Origin: Casuarius casuarius
Lineage: Eukaryota > Chordata > Aves > Casuariiformes > Casuariidae
Assembly (NCBI GenBank): GCA_003342895.1
Contig: PTFA01000315.1
Location: forward strand, 931,239 to 995,238
Direction of reading: 5' to 3'
Length of the DNA: 64,000 nucleotides
Of the stretch, positions 39,649-52,706 are shown piece after piece (position 1 is the first letter of the stretch; every line of letters begins with the position of its first letter). The notes under the pieces were generated by a model. It had not been told where the DNA came from, searched no databases, and saw only the letters and a program-made list of their open reading frames with translations. The position numbers and the translations under genes were made by a program.

Positions 39649-39662
39649 TGAATGATCATTCA
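39649..39662. repeat. 14-bp perfect palindrome
   Basis: tgaatgatcattca is its own reverse complement. Such sites can bind dimeric factors, but one occurrence in 64 kb of AT-rich DNA is not remarkable. Confidence 0.85.
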
Positions 39663-42000
39663 CGAAGCTTCTAGTGTTTTTCACATGGGCATTTACATCA
39701 GGTGACCGCATGTGATAGTGAAGAAATTACATACCTAGTTGATACTATTATCTTGAAATTAAATAGGTTTATAAAGGTTGTCAGTGCATTTTAGAAATGC
39801 CGAAAAGTCATGCAAGGAACGAAAAAATGTTTTTCTTTTTTCATTTATTTGCATGAAATTGCTTTGATGTCCACATTTGGCATGTGTACATATTTTGCCA
39901 TTCGTAGGCAGCTATAGCAAAAGGACTGGATAATTTATCTTGAAAATTACAAAACTGCTTGAAAAAAGTGATGATGACTAGTTTCTTCTAGCTCCTTTGT
40001 CAAAAAGTCAGAACACCATCTCCCTTCTGAAAGCAGAAGATGTAAAAACCTTCAGAGGAAATTAGTGTTAACCATTAGACATACAAAACAGAACAATAAC
40101 TAGGGTGTGAAAGTAGGAACCATCCACGTCTGTATCGATATCTATTTTCAACATTCAGAAATCATGACCATCCAACAGAAAATCTAGCTACATCAAATTT
40201 GCTTTCTTTCAGAAAGATATAAGTGACCTTTAAATTATTTTTAGGTGTTAGCTTACTGCTTTTATCACTGTTAGGCACTAATTTATTTAGTGATCTCAGG
40301 TATACAAGATAGCAATAACTGTTTATGTAACATATCTATCTGTTGGCTCAAATCTGATTTGAAGGAGAAAAAAGTTCTAATGCATGGCACTGTCAGAGAT
40401 CTTCTCTCCCTCACACATCTTCTGTACTGTTTCACACTGTGACCAGCTTGGTCATGCACGTATAGCTCATGAGGACTTATCAGGTAATAAGACAGGTAAT
40501 TATGGAAACCCCTCCTCTAAAATATGCTCTAATTTAAGTCCAAACCTTGGAAAAAAATAAATCCTTACCACATATTATCAGCATTTTCATGAAAAGGACA
40601 GATTGAGTAGACACACCTGGTTGAGGTGGAAATAGGAGAAGAGTAACAACATCGTATTCCAGGAATATACTTTTTAAATTGTGTTCTGTTATTCTAATGT
40701 TTCTAATACTGTTTCATGTGTGCTATGAATGAAAAACAAGTACAATCTACACATATATACTATGATTTGTAGATTAGTTCATGTAAATGTTAAAGGTCTT
40801 TAATATAGCATTAAAATAATCTAATGCAACTTGCAGAGCAAGTGCTACAGACTTTGTCAAATCAGTTTTTGTATTTATTGAAACAATCTGTGGCTGAAAA
40901 ATAGCATGCTATTTTGAAAGACATTTAGTCGTGATACCAGTTTATTAATTCCTTTATAATTAATCACAGTGCTTCATTAAGTAAGAAAAAAGGAGATACA
41001 TTTGTGGAAAACGATGAATGATAGTAATGGGGCTAATAGTCACTGTTTAATTTTGCTAAAGTCAACTTCCAGTCATTTGCTTCTTTAATGTGCCTTTGTG
41101 TCCCCTATTCTGATTTTACATTTACTTGTAACTTGGTGGTGCTTACTTTTCCAGTTTGTATTTTAAACTGTAGCTGTTTTGACATAAATCAGTGAAGAAC
41201 TAAAAAGGTATTCTTCTGTGGGTTGTATTTAAAAGGTAAGGTAATAATCCATTATTAATTCATAACCACTTTCTTCACTGGAAGAGGCATATGAGGAATG
41301 AAGGTATGATATATATCAATTTAGAAGAAAATCTCTTGTTTTAAAGGACTTTCTGGAATGGCTTAAGTGGTAGACAAGTTAATGTTTTCTAAAATTAATT
41401 GTTTTCCACTTTAGCCCCTGAGCCAGCTAGTCAGAGGAATAAATTTTTCAAGGCCCTGCTGTATGTCTCATCCAATTTGATCAACATTACTTTTAGATAG
41501 TTGGCACTCCAACACAGCTGGGTCTATTTTTAAGCTGTGAAAAATAGAAATGTGGCTACTCCTACAAGTTTGCTAGTTCAACCAACATATTTATTTTAAG
41601 GAACAATTTAAGTATAGCCTAACACCAAGAAAAAGACTTGTTCTGTTCTACAGCAGAATTAAAAGGAAACTCGCTGTAATATATTTTTGGAGATAGTCTA
41701 GAATAGAATATCTTTATCTCACAGAAGGTCTGCAAGGTCCAGTATTTTTGCTTATGTCTACTACGACTGAAGTGAAAATCTGATTCTCAAGAATCATTGC
41801 TTTAATTCAAATAAAAAATGTAATGAGTTCAAATGTTTAAGAAAGAAATGACAGTAATACCTGCATGCTGCTCAGTCTTGATAGCATGGAGAACTTGAAT
41901 TTAACAATTCACTGTATTTAATCAAAGTAAAACATAACAGGAAACTAAGAGGAAGATAACCTATGTATAACTCAACCTTTGTTAACACTAGCAAATCTGT

Positions 42001-45000
42001 TCAGGATGCTCACAGGCATATAAATAGCGTCTTCTCCAGAATACCGCTGCAGAGGTGGCAGCCATAGTGCAGCTGAGCTGTGGGGAAGATGGCTGGCATC
42101 CACCTGCACCTACCAGAGGGGTATCCGCGTGGATTACACTCTGGGGTGTGGGTGGCCATCATATGCTTCTATAACTGCAGTGAAGAAAGGTCACATTACT
42201 GATGTTCAGCAGATAAAGCATCTGCTCTGGCAGCATGCGCTGGGACCTCCTGAGGCCTGGAGCACCTCCCAGACTCAAGCAGTACACCTGTCTTATCTTC
42301 CCTCCAGCCTTAAAACTTTGCTTAGACTGTTAACAGAGCTAAATGAGCATGAAGCAACACTACAGAGACTAATTTAAACTGAAGAGGTGCAGCACTAGTA
42401 GAAAAGTATTGGCTCATCTTGAGTAAGTCAGATCCTAACGGAATCATGAATGTCATTCTTTTTTCAATTTCAAAAGCGGATAGGGTTGACACTTCCTGGA
42501 AACTAGAAATCCCTCCAGACACTTTAAATTCCAACCCATATTTGTCTTAAGTCACTAATACTATCCAACCATCCATGTCAACATAAAAAATGTGGAATAC
42601 AAGCAAAATAACTTTTTGTACTGTAAACAGGACTTTTTTCTTGGACTTACTGGTATGTTTCTCTACAACAGCCTACAGAGGATGTGAACTCCAGTGTCCC
42701 TTGCAGCACAGATATGTCAGCAGTCGTAGAGGTTATATGACAGGAAAGGACATTTTCTGAATAAAGTGAAGTACACAGGTAATGTAAATGCCCAGGTACT
42801 GCTAAACTACTATATAATGGATACACTTACTTTAAAAAAAGGGTTTCCCTGTCTTTCCTGTATAAAAACCAAATAGATTTTTCAGCCATGTAAGGAGTGC
42901 TCTGCCTGCAAAATAGAAAAGTGAGGCAAGGGAGTGCAGAGGAACTCGGTTCTGTAGTAAAAACAATCCTGCCCTGCCACTCAAGCCTTCAGTGGTAATG
43001 AGGTTTAAAGCTTCTGCTTCAACCCTGATGAAGACTGAAGAACGTTTCTGAGTGCTCTGGAGATGATAATGTTCATGCTACATGGATCTATATGGGTCCT
43101 TAAATTCCTAGCAGGTTTGCATTGAGAGGGTTTTTCAGAGGTCTTCACAGACTTAGGATACACCTTCAGGGAGAATGCAGATAGCTTTTGTGGTCGTTCC
43201 AGATAAGCAAATGAAGTGCAGAAGGACAAAGTACAGCTTTATCCTCAGGCAGCCAGAAGTCAGCATTTGGGCACAGCACTACATGAATTAAGCTATACCG
43301 CTTCTGATCTGAGTTGGGACAGTAATAATACACTAGTACTGGATTTACCAGCTTAAATCCAGAGAAACTGTGAGCCTCTTGCCTCGTGCTCTACTTCAGG
43401 TGGGAGACGTGGCTTGGCATTGTCTGCGCTCTGCAACCTTTATGCACCCCATGGGGGCTTGCTGCAGGATCAGTTAACTTTTTAGGCAAGGATGCTTTTA
43501 GCCTGCTTGAACTGCCCACTGACAAAAGTGAAAGTGCAACAGATCTCTTCACTTGGATTCACTTCTTTGTCACATTTCTTTTTCCATTTGAAATGTTATT
43601 TCAACATCTTGCTGATTTGTTGCATTTGCAAGCTTTCTCTTCTTCATTATGTCTGCTCTTAGCAAAGTTAAGAGCCCATTGCTTTGGCTCATTGAAACAT
43701 TTACTGCAAGAAAGCTGAGATCACTCTCCTAAGTTGTGTTAGATGGAAAGCACTGGCTATATGTTTTGTTTCCCAGTACTCATTCTCTGCTTTTATCTAA
43801 AGACAACTGCAAGTGATCTAGTTATATGCAGACTGATTCCTAACCCTACATATGGCCTCTTGCTCATGATTTATACGCTCTTCTCCAGTACAGTCAGGAA
43901 ACTTCTAGAGAATCCTTTTTGTTTATCAAAGTATCATTTATTCATTACTTTCTATGCTGTATTTAACAAATGTGCATTTTTTTCAGATAGCAAAAGTTCA
44001 TCAAGATAACAGTGCATTTTAATGACTGATTTGGTAAGATAAATCCTAAGAAATAATCTCTGCAAGAATTTCATTATTACCATTCTCAGTTTTTAAGGAC
44101 TTCAGCTTCTTTTAGAACTTAGATCAGATTGCACAGTGTTTTGTTTTCACTCTGGATCTATATTCTCTTCAGTCATATCCCCCCTCTTCTGGGCTGCAAC
44201 CGTGATGAATAGATCTGATTTATAGATGGATAATGAGCAAATAAGGTCTTCCTGCTGTTGCTGTCTGCTGGTTAGTCACAATTCCATTTCAGTCTTCCAT
44301 TCAAAACAAATCCAGGGAGTTGCAGAAAAAAAGTGTTTCCATGAGAAATAGACAAGGAAACATCTGTAACAGAAATGAAGAGATGCCAGTAAATACAGAA
44401 GCCTTAAAAAAGAAGCTGGCTATCCCCTCTTATCAGAGCAAGAAACAAGGAATGTCTGCATCTCTCCTTTATGTGTAATGATTAAGGTAAATTAAATAAA
44501 GTGCTTTTATAAAGACGTATCCAGTCTATTTCTGTAGTCTTCCTTTTTCCGATTACATACTTTCTTAGTTTCCAGAAGTCTGAACTCTTATCCCACCATG
44601 ATGAAACTCAGTCACTGTAAGAAAAAAATTATATATCATGTGTGATATTCCACTCCAGTATTACCAATCTGTTTAAATAACTGCAGAACTGCTGTAGTAC
44701 CATGCTGTTCACCCCAGTGAAGATGGACAGATGTGATCGAGAGGAGTCAGGGTAAATCATATCTGTGTGGCGTACCTGACACGCTGCAGCGCACAGCTAG
44801 CAACGAACTTTCTGCTGCTGTTGGGCTGCCACGCGGGAGATTGCCGGCAGGGTTAATGTGCCCATCCAGGACACTGGCTGCACAGGGAGGAGCTCCAGGG
44901 TAAATAAAAGGCTTACCAAATCGGCAGGCAGGTCCTAATACTGTTTTGTCAGCTCCTGTTTTTTCAGGACAAAAGTTATCACTTAATCACAAGGAGAGCA

Positions 45001-48000
45001 GGCAAAAGTCCCTAGATTTTTAGAAGTAATGTGAATGTGCTACAGCACACAAAGAAAGAGCTTAGGATCTCAAATACACATTAATGTGTATTATTTCTTA
45101 TAAAGTAAAAAACTGAGTGCAATGTTGTGTTTCCAGACTTTGTTACTGTGTCTTCCTAAAGAGATAAACTGGAATTCAAATGCCAAGAAAATTCTTCTGG
45201 GAATTTTAGTTTGGTCTCCTGTAATCCCGTGTTTGAGGAACATGGTGCTCTGTCCTTTATTTTAAAATGATGTGTTTTTCTTTCCAAACATATAAAATAG
45301 TATTTCATCCTAAAAGGCTCTATCGATGTCAGAATGGATGTTGATATATTGGAAATGACCTGGTTTTTAAAGTGGAAACAATTATAACAGAAACTGAGGT
45401 TTCCTCATAGGGTTTTATGATTCAGAACAACAATTCATCCCAGATAAACAAAACTGCTTCCAGCCTTGGAGCATGTGTATCAGTTCTGTGTGATGATACC
45501 AAAATGGTAAATGGAGTGGAAATAAATTTTTAATTTCATGTTACTAATAAGAAATTGTATAATATGTAAAGGTCATATGGAATAAATATCCAGTAAAATA
45601 GGTTTTAGTAGCTGCATTATCCCAGACCAACAAAACTTATATAAATATTTTGTCTCAGCTAGAAAGAATTCAGGGGTGTTCTTGGAAGAATATTTGTTCT
45701 ATGCAAATTCAACTGGGTTTAGAGAACTACAGCATTGCTCACTGCATCACTCTTCTTTCCTAAAACGATGAATTCACTTAGCAATATGTGTGTCTGAACT
45801 AGCCTTCAGGCCTGCTGGATCATTGGCAGACAGTCAAGGCATTGAGTCTGACATGGAATTTCGCAGTGGCTGCACCCACTGGCAAGCTACGTCTCGCTAG
45901 TCTCCTTCCCCTCTTGTTCCCTGAGCAGGGTCACACGAGGCCAGAGGGAGCTGGCTCGGAATAGGCTCCTGCCTCACGGAGTGTAATGGGAAAAAGAGCG
46001 TGGAGAGGCACTTTGAAACGCCGCTTGTGTAGTGGAAACCAGCTCTCCTTCCACTGCGACTCTGTGGCTTTGGGGGAAGTGTCTTGTTTACATCCTTCTT
46101 CAGCTGCTTCTCCTCATTTGGTTATCGCTCTAGACAATAGGCATCTGTTCTTTAACATCTCAGGAAGACAGTGGAGCAGGAATGGCCAATACCTGTCCTC
46201 CTCCCTTTTAATGCTGTTCTGCAACGTAGGATCTTATCCTCTCATATGTGTGCAGTGATCCTTCAGGCTCATGTGCTCCATCTGTTGGCCCGACCGACTC
46301 TTTCTGTTGACATGAGATTCACTCTCTATGCGAAGAGTAAGGTCAGAAGTGAATAAGGTGATCATTCTGGCTTGGAATCTGCTCTAAGCGAGCTTTGCAC
46401 CAAATATATGATTTGTGCTAGAGTTTCAGCAGATATGAGAGATACTGAATCTTGCTAGAAAGTCTCCAAGGAATGGAACATCTCTCACAACCATGAAAAA
46501 CAGTTCTAATAGCTAATTTTTATTACTCAACTATCACTAAGCCTTATTGCATTTTGATTCTTGAAACATTGTTGTAGTTATTTTATGAATTGTTTTGCAA
46601 GAATAAACTCCTGAATTTCACCTGCTAATTTCACGGGGGCAAGTATCATATCCAGCCACAGAAAGACCTGATATTCGGTATTTTCCTTCTATGTCTCTGT
46701 TCCTGTTAACATAATTACCATAAGCCTTCCTGAGTCATGTTTTTCCAAAGGTAATTCCCAAACCATACGAGTACTTTGCTTATCCTCTTCATTCCTAATT
46801 ATGTATTTGGAGAATATGCTTTTGAAAATTATGTGCTGCATAACTTTGAAAGAATTTCTATTTCTGTTACTGCAGTAGCCTTTGTGAAGGGGGGAGGAGA
46901 TACTGGGGTGAAAGAGGAGAGTGCATTGGTGAGAAATGCATTTGTAGGGAGTTAAATACTAAAAAGATTTTAGGATCTCTCCTCTCTAGGAGGAAAGATC
47001 CCTGAAATGTGTCATCAGGATGAGGTATAATCACTTCAGTTTTCAAGATAATCCTCCCAAGCACGCTGATTAAATAGTATTTGTACCACTAGAGAAATCT
47101 GTTATCTGTGAAATAGAAGACATAAGGAAACATCATCTTTTAAAATAATTTAGCACCTTCTTCTTGAAAGACGAAAAAATTGAAATTTTGAAAAATAGTT
47201 GGATTTGAATCATTTTCTTCTATTCCTGTGGCCTCTATTGTCATTGTTTCTTTTCAATTAGATGAGTTGACTCTTGCTGATTCACTCTGGGTGTGAGATA
47301 TATATGCAGCATGTTCCTAAAAAATGAACTTAATTACACTAATCTCCCTAGAAGGTCTACAGAAAGACAGAATAGAATTTGTAGCCAAAATAATTCCTCT
47401 TCAGTTTATTCTCATGTTTTATGGAAACACAGGCCTTTGTGGCTCATGCATCCAACCATCCTGATTAAAATATAAAGCAAATAATTTACAGTACTTTATT
47501 TTCATGGGGAACCTGACATTCAAACTGATGATAAAATATAGTTGCTTTGATAATCTGAGTACCCTTCACTGAACAGGGTAACTGCCTTTGGAAAGGGGTC
47601 GTGTTTCTGAACATGCTCTTGCATTCCCTGGACCACCCAAATCAATATGCCTGAGAAGGTCGGGCGAGCAATGAATGTGGGACTGGCCATGTAGGTTTGT
47701 AAATAACTAAGCTAAACAACAATGAAAGTGCAGATGTTTTTCATACAGGAAATCTCTAATCCAAACATTCCCTCCTCTCCCCTCGCTGGCCTCATCGTGC
47801 TCTTTGCTCATTCTGAAACAATTATATACATTTGAATGACAGCCAGACCATTTACAGCCTGTGTTTTTCAAATATTAGCCAATCCTTCTGATGATTACAT
47901 CTGGCAGAGCATTCAAATTAACCAGGCTGCAGGTAGAAAATACTTGTTGTTGTTGTTGTAGTGAGCGTACGGATGGCAATCTACTCAGCTAATCCAGTTT

Positions 48001-48522
48001 CCTCCTCAAGCTGCTTCCCATAGGTGCCACACTTGGACACAAACCATATATATGAACTTGTGCTTTCCCACAATTTATAGAGTCTGGGCTGTGTGTGTTT
48101 GGGTGTGGGTGGTTTAGCAATACTTTCTTGATCCGCAAAAGGAAAACTTTGCACATATAAGATGACAAATTTTACAAGTGCTTTGAAAGTGAGAAAGAAC
48201 AATCTTATAACCTGAATGATTGTCAAGATCTGTTTAAAATCTACTGTCAATGATGGTTTTTTTACAAGTTTCTACTGTGCTCATTGTGCGTGTTAGCTAG
48301 AACCTCCTTCAGGCAAACTAGTGATTCATTACAGAGCAAAACCAGCCCACATTCATTCCCTCCTTTCCATGTTACGCAGACAGAACAGCTTCATTACTAG
48401 CCTGCATGTTTAACTGCTGCCGTGGAGATTCTGGGCACCAGTAGGAGAAGAACTGCATTAAATGTGGGTCATGAACAACATGGAGTAAATCTCTAACCCA
48501 CGGGCCCCTTTCACATGCTGCT
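42001..48522. other. Gene-free stretch of mixed composition
   Basis: No gene is supportable. GC-richer patches occur at about 42030-42320, 44720-44930 and 45860-46090, with scattered CpG but no repeat family I can name. A (TTG)n tract lies at 47944-47959. The segments 47790-47935 and 48310-48450 are balanced in composition and carry developmental-factor-type words (TGACAG, CATCTG, ATTA). They could be conserved non-coding elements, but that cannot be judged without alignment. The frames of 110 codons at 43386-43718 and 88 codons at 43743-44009 are not recognised. Confidence 0.55.
47944..47959. repeat. (TTG)n microsatellite
   Basis: About five uninterrupted TTG units. It is a simple repeat. 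Confidence 0.9.
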
Positions 48523-48530
48523 GGATCTAC

Positions 48531-48853
48531 GGGCTGTGTCTATATTAGTAAGCATGCCTGGGAACATTTCCGGGCCCTGGAATGCGAATGTCTGTGCTAG
48601 TAAACAGAGCTTTACCTGGCCTGAATTTGCTCCGTCCCAAATAATACTGCACCCAAATGGTTCCTGGGCACGTTTTGGTGCTTTGGCAGTTCAGCTATTC
48701 TAGTGTCCGTTCTCTGTTGGCCGTCCACCTGCAACCACCTGTTTTGGAGCCTACAACAGTTGTCTAGCATAGATGCAGGCCATACCAGACCACTTGGTCT
48801 TAGGGCCCAGTCACATTCCCGGGCATATTTCGTTTACTAGAGCAGATGCAGCC
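48531..48853. mobile_element. Palindromic DNA-transposon relic (hAT-like MITE)
   Basis: The two ends are imperfect inverted repeats of about 50 bases. The left arm (48531-48580) starts gggctgtgtctatattagta and continues to gcctgggaacatt and gggccct. The reverse complement of the right arm (48801-48853) starts ggctgcatctgctctagtaa and continues to gcccgggaatgt and gggccct. A subterminal third copy of the CTAGTAAAC word lies at 48597-48605. The flanking octamers ggatctac (48523-48530) and ggagggac (48854-48861) agree at five of eight positions, compatible with a decayed 8-bp target-site duplication of the hAT type. At about 323 bp with no transposase frame, it would be a non-autonomous miniature element. 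The family name is unknown to me, and the divergence between the arms implies old age. Confidence 0.55.
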
Positions 48854-50123
48854 GGAGGGACTACTTTAAGAACTATTAGAAACTGATATTTTGTGGCAGC
48901 TTGTGCTGTTGTGGAAGGATATTTTGAAAAATTAGTCTCTCGCATAAGGAACATCTGCTTATTTGTGCTGTTAAAAACATCAGGCATTACACTGAACTAA
49001 AGAACTGATATATCTTGTACTTTGTTACAGCTGGTCCTTCATTTCTGAGGAGCAGATCTTCAGTTGAAATATTCCCATCTCTGCCTCTGCCCCAGTTTGT
49101 CTCCGTTTCCCACAGACCTGCTCTGAGCTCAGCTTCGTTGTTGCAAATAAGGAATAGGAAAAACTATAATTCTAAAATCCTGAAAGTTCAGGGCAAGTTA
49201 TGTTTGATAAAGAAACACATCGCTCTGACAACGTATTGGACCTCAAGAGGGTAGTTTGCAGAGTGCTGGAAAGGATGAAAATAATGTGAGATTTTTAGCA
49301 GAAATTAGGGAGTTAAGTTATTAGAAATCCTTAGGAAGAAGGAAGGATGACAGTTTAATGCATGGATTGTCCCGGTTATAGTTAGAACATCTACTCCTAT
49401 TAAAAAATATTTGAGGAAACAGACTTATCATTCCCATATCATATCCCATTCTTGGAAATCAGCAAAGAATGTAGTCTTTGATATAACAAGGGAAGGCAGT
49501 GCTAGAGGCTAACAATTTAAGCTATATATTAAATATTTTAAATGTTATATACAAATACGTAAGTAAAACCCAGGGTAGTGACATGGAATAATTTGTGCTT
49601 CAGATATCAGAGGCTGACTGGAGAAGGTGGTTCTGACAGAATGGAAAAGCCAAAACATAAGCAGAATAACAAGAATAATTTACTGAGCAAAAGGAGTGGT
49701 TTGCTCATGCTAGGCATCCTCCTAGGAAAGACAGAAAGATTTTTAATCATTAACAAAAAAATCTCGGGTCATCAATGGACACTGATATCCATGGATCTTC
49801 TTTACAATTTCCAACTGCCACTTACGTGGCCTGTGCAGAAAGGAGCTCCAGCAAGCTGAGACACAGCTTTTCCCAGCAGCAGCTAAGGAATAAACATTCT
49901 CTGGTGCTGCTGACTGGCTTCCAGACTAGCAGGCAGTCCCCTGCCTTTTCCTCCCACTCTTTCACTTGTTGCTGGGAGGAGGCGGAAGCTCTGGGATCAG
50001 GAGAACTATTAACAGCATAAAGGTCTCTCTGGGTCATCTCAGCAGTGTTGTATTCGATCCTTATTTTTTGACTTTGCACAGCTTTCTCCCAACTTGCCAT
50101 GTCTTATTTTCAGGCTCTGTCAG

Positions 50124-50285
50124 GATCTCTGACCTCTGCCCTTCCCTGTATTCTTTCCTCTCCTCCTCACTTCATGTCTTTTATTACTGCTGGTAATTGT
50201 ACTTTCTCTTTCTTCTCCTAGGAGGATTTCCTCCCTTCCTGACTGCTCTTCCATAACCCCCTCCTCCTTCTTCCTCCCAGCCCAG
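50124..50285 (+). repeat. Polypyrimidine-rich tract
   Basis: About 160 bases made largely of C and T in long runs (ctttcctctcctcctcac, ctttctctttcttctcctag, cccctcctccttcttcctcc) on the plus strand. It contains several ideal-looking splice acceptor ends (CCTAG at about 50220, CCCAG at 50280 and 50285) but no following exon. Mirror-like pyrimidine tracts can form triplex DNA. This one is interrupted, so I treat it as low complexity. Confidence 0.8.
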
Positions 50286-50435
50286 TCTTGTCTGCTGTTC
50301 CTCACAGAGCTCATAATCCAGGTTTCCTTTCTCGGAAGAAAAGACAGTCATCAAGGAAAAGAAATGAAAGAAATTCCAAAGAATTTGTTGTAGCATTTTG
50401 TCAGTTATTTCTTCTACTTTCTTCCATGTTATGCT

Positions 50436-50443
50436 CCCCCCCC
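50436..50443. repeat. C-run followed by (CA)n
   Basis: A short run of C followed by cacacac. It is a minor low-complexity tract near the end of the pyrimidine-rich zone. Confidence 0.7.
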
Positions 50444-52535
50444 ACACACTCTTCCTTGTTGTCTATTTAGTTCACGAGCACTTTCATGTAATCTTTGCTT
50501 TAATTACATTATGCACAAAATCTCTTTTGAGACTTTCACTATCACAATGGTGATTAATAACAGGATGAAATAAGTCACAGCTGCCTCGGTGCATTTTGAA
50601 AAGCAGCAATGTTATGAATATGTTCTTGGGCATGTGATGTGACCTAGCATATCTTTTGTCTCTTAAAACTGGTATCTGTCATTCAAGGTACATAGGTTGC
50701 TCCAATGTGATAGGGAGACAGCTCATTCTCTACGGACCGTAAGGGGCATTTCGCAATAATTATTGTGAACTGACTATTGAATAAGAGAAACCATTGGTTG
50801 GGGATTGGCTTAGTAGGCATCCAGTAGGTATTATTGTATGCCATAAGTTTTGCTTTCCTTAGAAAGAAGAAATTGAGGTAACAGGTTTAATGATGGCAAT
50901 ATATGTGACTGACTTATTAAGAGCAGTCCATAGGTGTATTGCCTAATGCAAGTTAAATGTGACCTTCTTGAGTAGAAACCACAAACTGAAAAGCAGCCCT
51001 GTACAATTAATATTGTGGGACTGTATTAAGTTTAGAGACACCAAGCACCTCACATGAGATATTTTTCTGAGGGTTTGGCTTTGGATTCTGATCTCAGCAG
51101 TATTTGGGAAACTGTTGAGAAAGTACAAACAGTTGTGACAAATATAATAGTTTGGATGACTACTGGCTTTTCATGCGGACAGAATTCTTCATCTAATTAA
51201 ATGCTGAAGTTCTGCTCATGTTAAGTACCTATAGTGAATGCCAGTAACATTTCCCCTAAGATCCCAACGTGAAGTGTTTCCACCTCACAGACCAAAGAGG
51301 TACCAACAAGGACTCTGCTCATTAAATAGACTGGCTTTCCATACTTACCTAAAGTTCTGCCAAGTCTTATTATCCATTCAAGTTTATGTTCCATACCACC
51401 TATATGTTGGATGGTCATAAATAGTAGTGAAATTTGTCCTTATGCATTTTTCAATAATGGTATCAGGTCAAGCTAAGGTTAGCATTGCTGCCATAATAAA
51501 CCATTTCACAGTGTCTTATTAGGATACTCTGAACCTGGTGTATTTAATAGCATCTCTGCACAATTATTAATTATTATTTGAGTCAATGACTGGAGCAGTT
51601 ACAAACAAAACAAAACAAACTGCTTCACAGGAAATGTGGCAAGAATGTCCAACCACAACTGAAACAGTGGTACATTTCAAAAAAAAAATGTGGTCAGCAG
51701 ATGCAGAGAACAACAATCCCACCTATGAAAGGTCATACATGGGAACTTTTTCTGATCCTTTCGGTCACTTGACTTTCATTTCTTCCCATGTATGGACCAA
51801 TTAGGATACTGATATCTTCCCTTTCTAGATCAAAATGCTGGTTTTCTGCAGTAACAAAATAAAACCACCAACTCAATTATTAACAGTTAACTTCAGTCAG
51901 TAAATAGCCTACTTGTCTTTGGTTCCAGAGGCAGTATATTATAAGAGTCATTGAGGTTTAGAGGCAATGGACTGGGAACAGATTTCTGTTCTGGAATCAC
52001 CGAAAAGCTATAATGCCATCAGTTCTGTGGTTTCTGCTGACAGTGCAACTATCCAGCAGTTTTTCACTATCCAGAAGGGTTCCTGGAGTAAGACAGAAAG
52101 AGCAAAATGTATCTGTACCTCAAGCTGTCCAAGGGAATCCTTTGGATAATGGGGAGCAGGGCAATAGTTAAGGCCATCTACACTCTATTTTAATTTCTGC
52201 CAAGTCTTGGATTGTCCTTCACTGGCAAATATTGGAGTCATGTATGTACAACTTTGCTTCTCCCAGCCTTCATCTTTCCAATTGACTTGGCTTGACTGTT
52301 GCTGTTTAAATTCTTTTGCACTTGGAAGTGCTTTTATACTTGCCTGAAGCCTGTGTTACTTGAGTGAGTGAAGTTGCCTGAAGGATCCTATACCTAAAAG
52401 CTTCCTGTTAAACATGAAAAATAGCATTGCGTGTTCCAAGATAGGTACTCTTAGCAATAATAATTACGTTTTGTGGTTCTCCTGTATAATGATTTACTTG
52501 ACCATTTTTAACCTGGATTTTTACTTTGTATACAG

Positions 52536-52706
52536 AATGAAGCTGTATTTATGTATAAAAAAGAAAAACAAACTACAACTATGTGACTCTCAGGTTGTCT
52601 GTTTGAAACTAGCCTGCCAAAATGCCAGGATTGAGAGAGAAAATTCCGGGAAGAACTCACCCAAAGTGAGGTGGCTTCCATGCAGTTAGCACAGCAAGAG
52701 AAATTG
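52536..52706 (+). other. Candidate 171-bp exon, weakly supported
   Basis: An acceptor with a T-rich tract (ggatttttactttgtatacag, AG at 52534-52535) and a strong donor (AATTG|GTAAGTAG, GT at 52707-52708) bound 171 bases. The longest forward frame inside is open for about 50 codons but stops at 52689, before the donor, so an internal coding exon is unlikely. A second possible acceptor (actctcag) lies within it. It could be an untranslated or lncRNA exon, or a chance pairing of signals. Confidence 0.22.

Larger units (their letters stand above)
34634..42000. other. Gene-free AT-rich stretch
   Basis: No gene is supportable. Donor-like sites occur at 34895/34896 (TTG|GTAAGT) and near 41236 (AAAAG|GTAAGG) without convincing acceptors. 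A (CT)n tract lies at 38114-38129. A GC-richer patch at about 38200-38345 has no recognisable content. A 14-bp palindrome tgaatgatcattca lies at 39649-39662. The 113-codon frame at 37515-37856 has no domain signature. Confidence 0.6.
48862..52535. other. Gene-free stretch with polypyrimidine tract
   Basis: No gene is supportable. The main feature is the pyrimidine-rich tract at 50124-50285. A strong minus-strand donor (TTTAG|GTAAGTAT, exon side ending at 51349) follows an acceptor-like ACATATAG on the same strand near 51400, which would give a 50-base exon. The pyrimidine tract of that acceptor is poor. The short open frames on both strands around the tract are products of its skewed composition. 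Confidence 0.55.
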
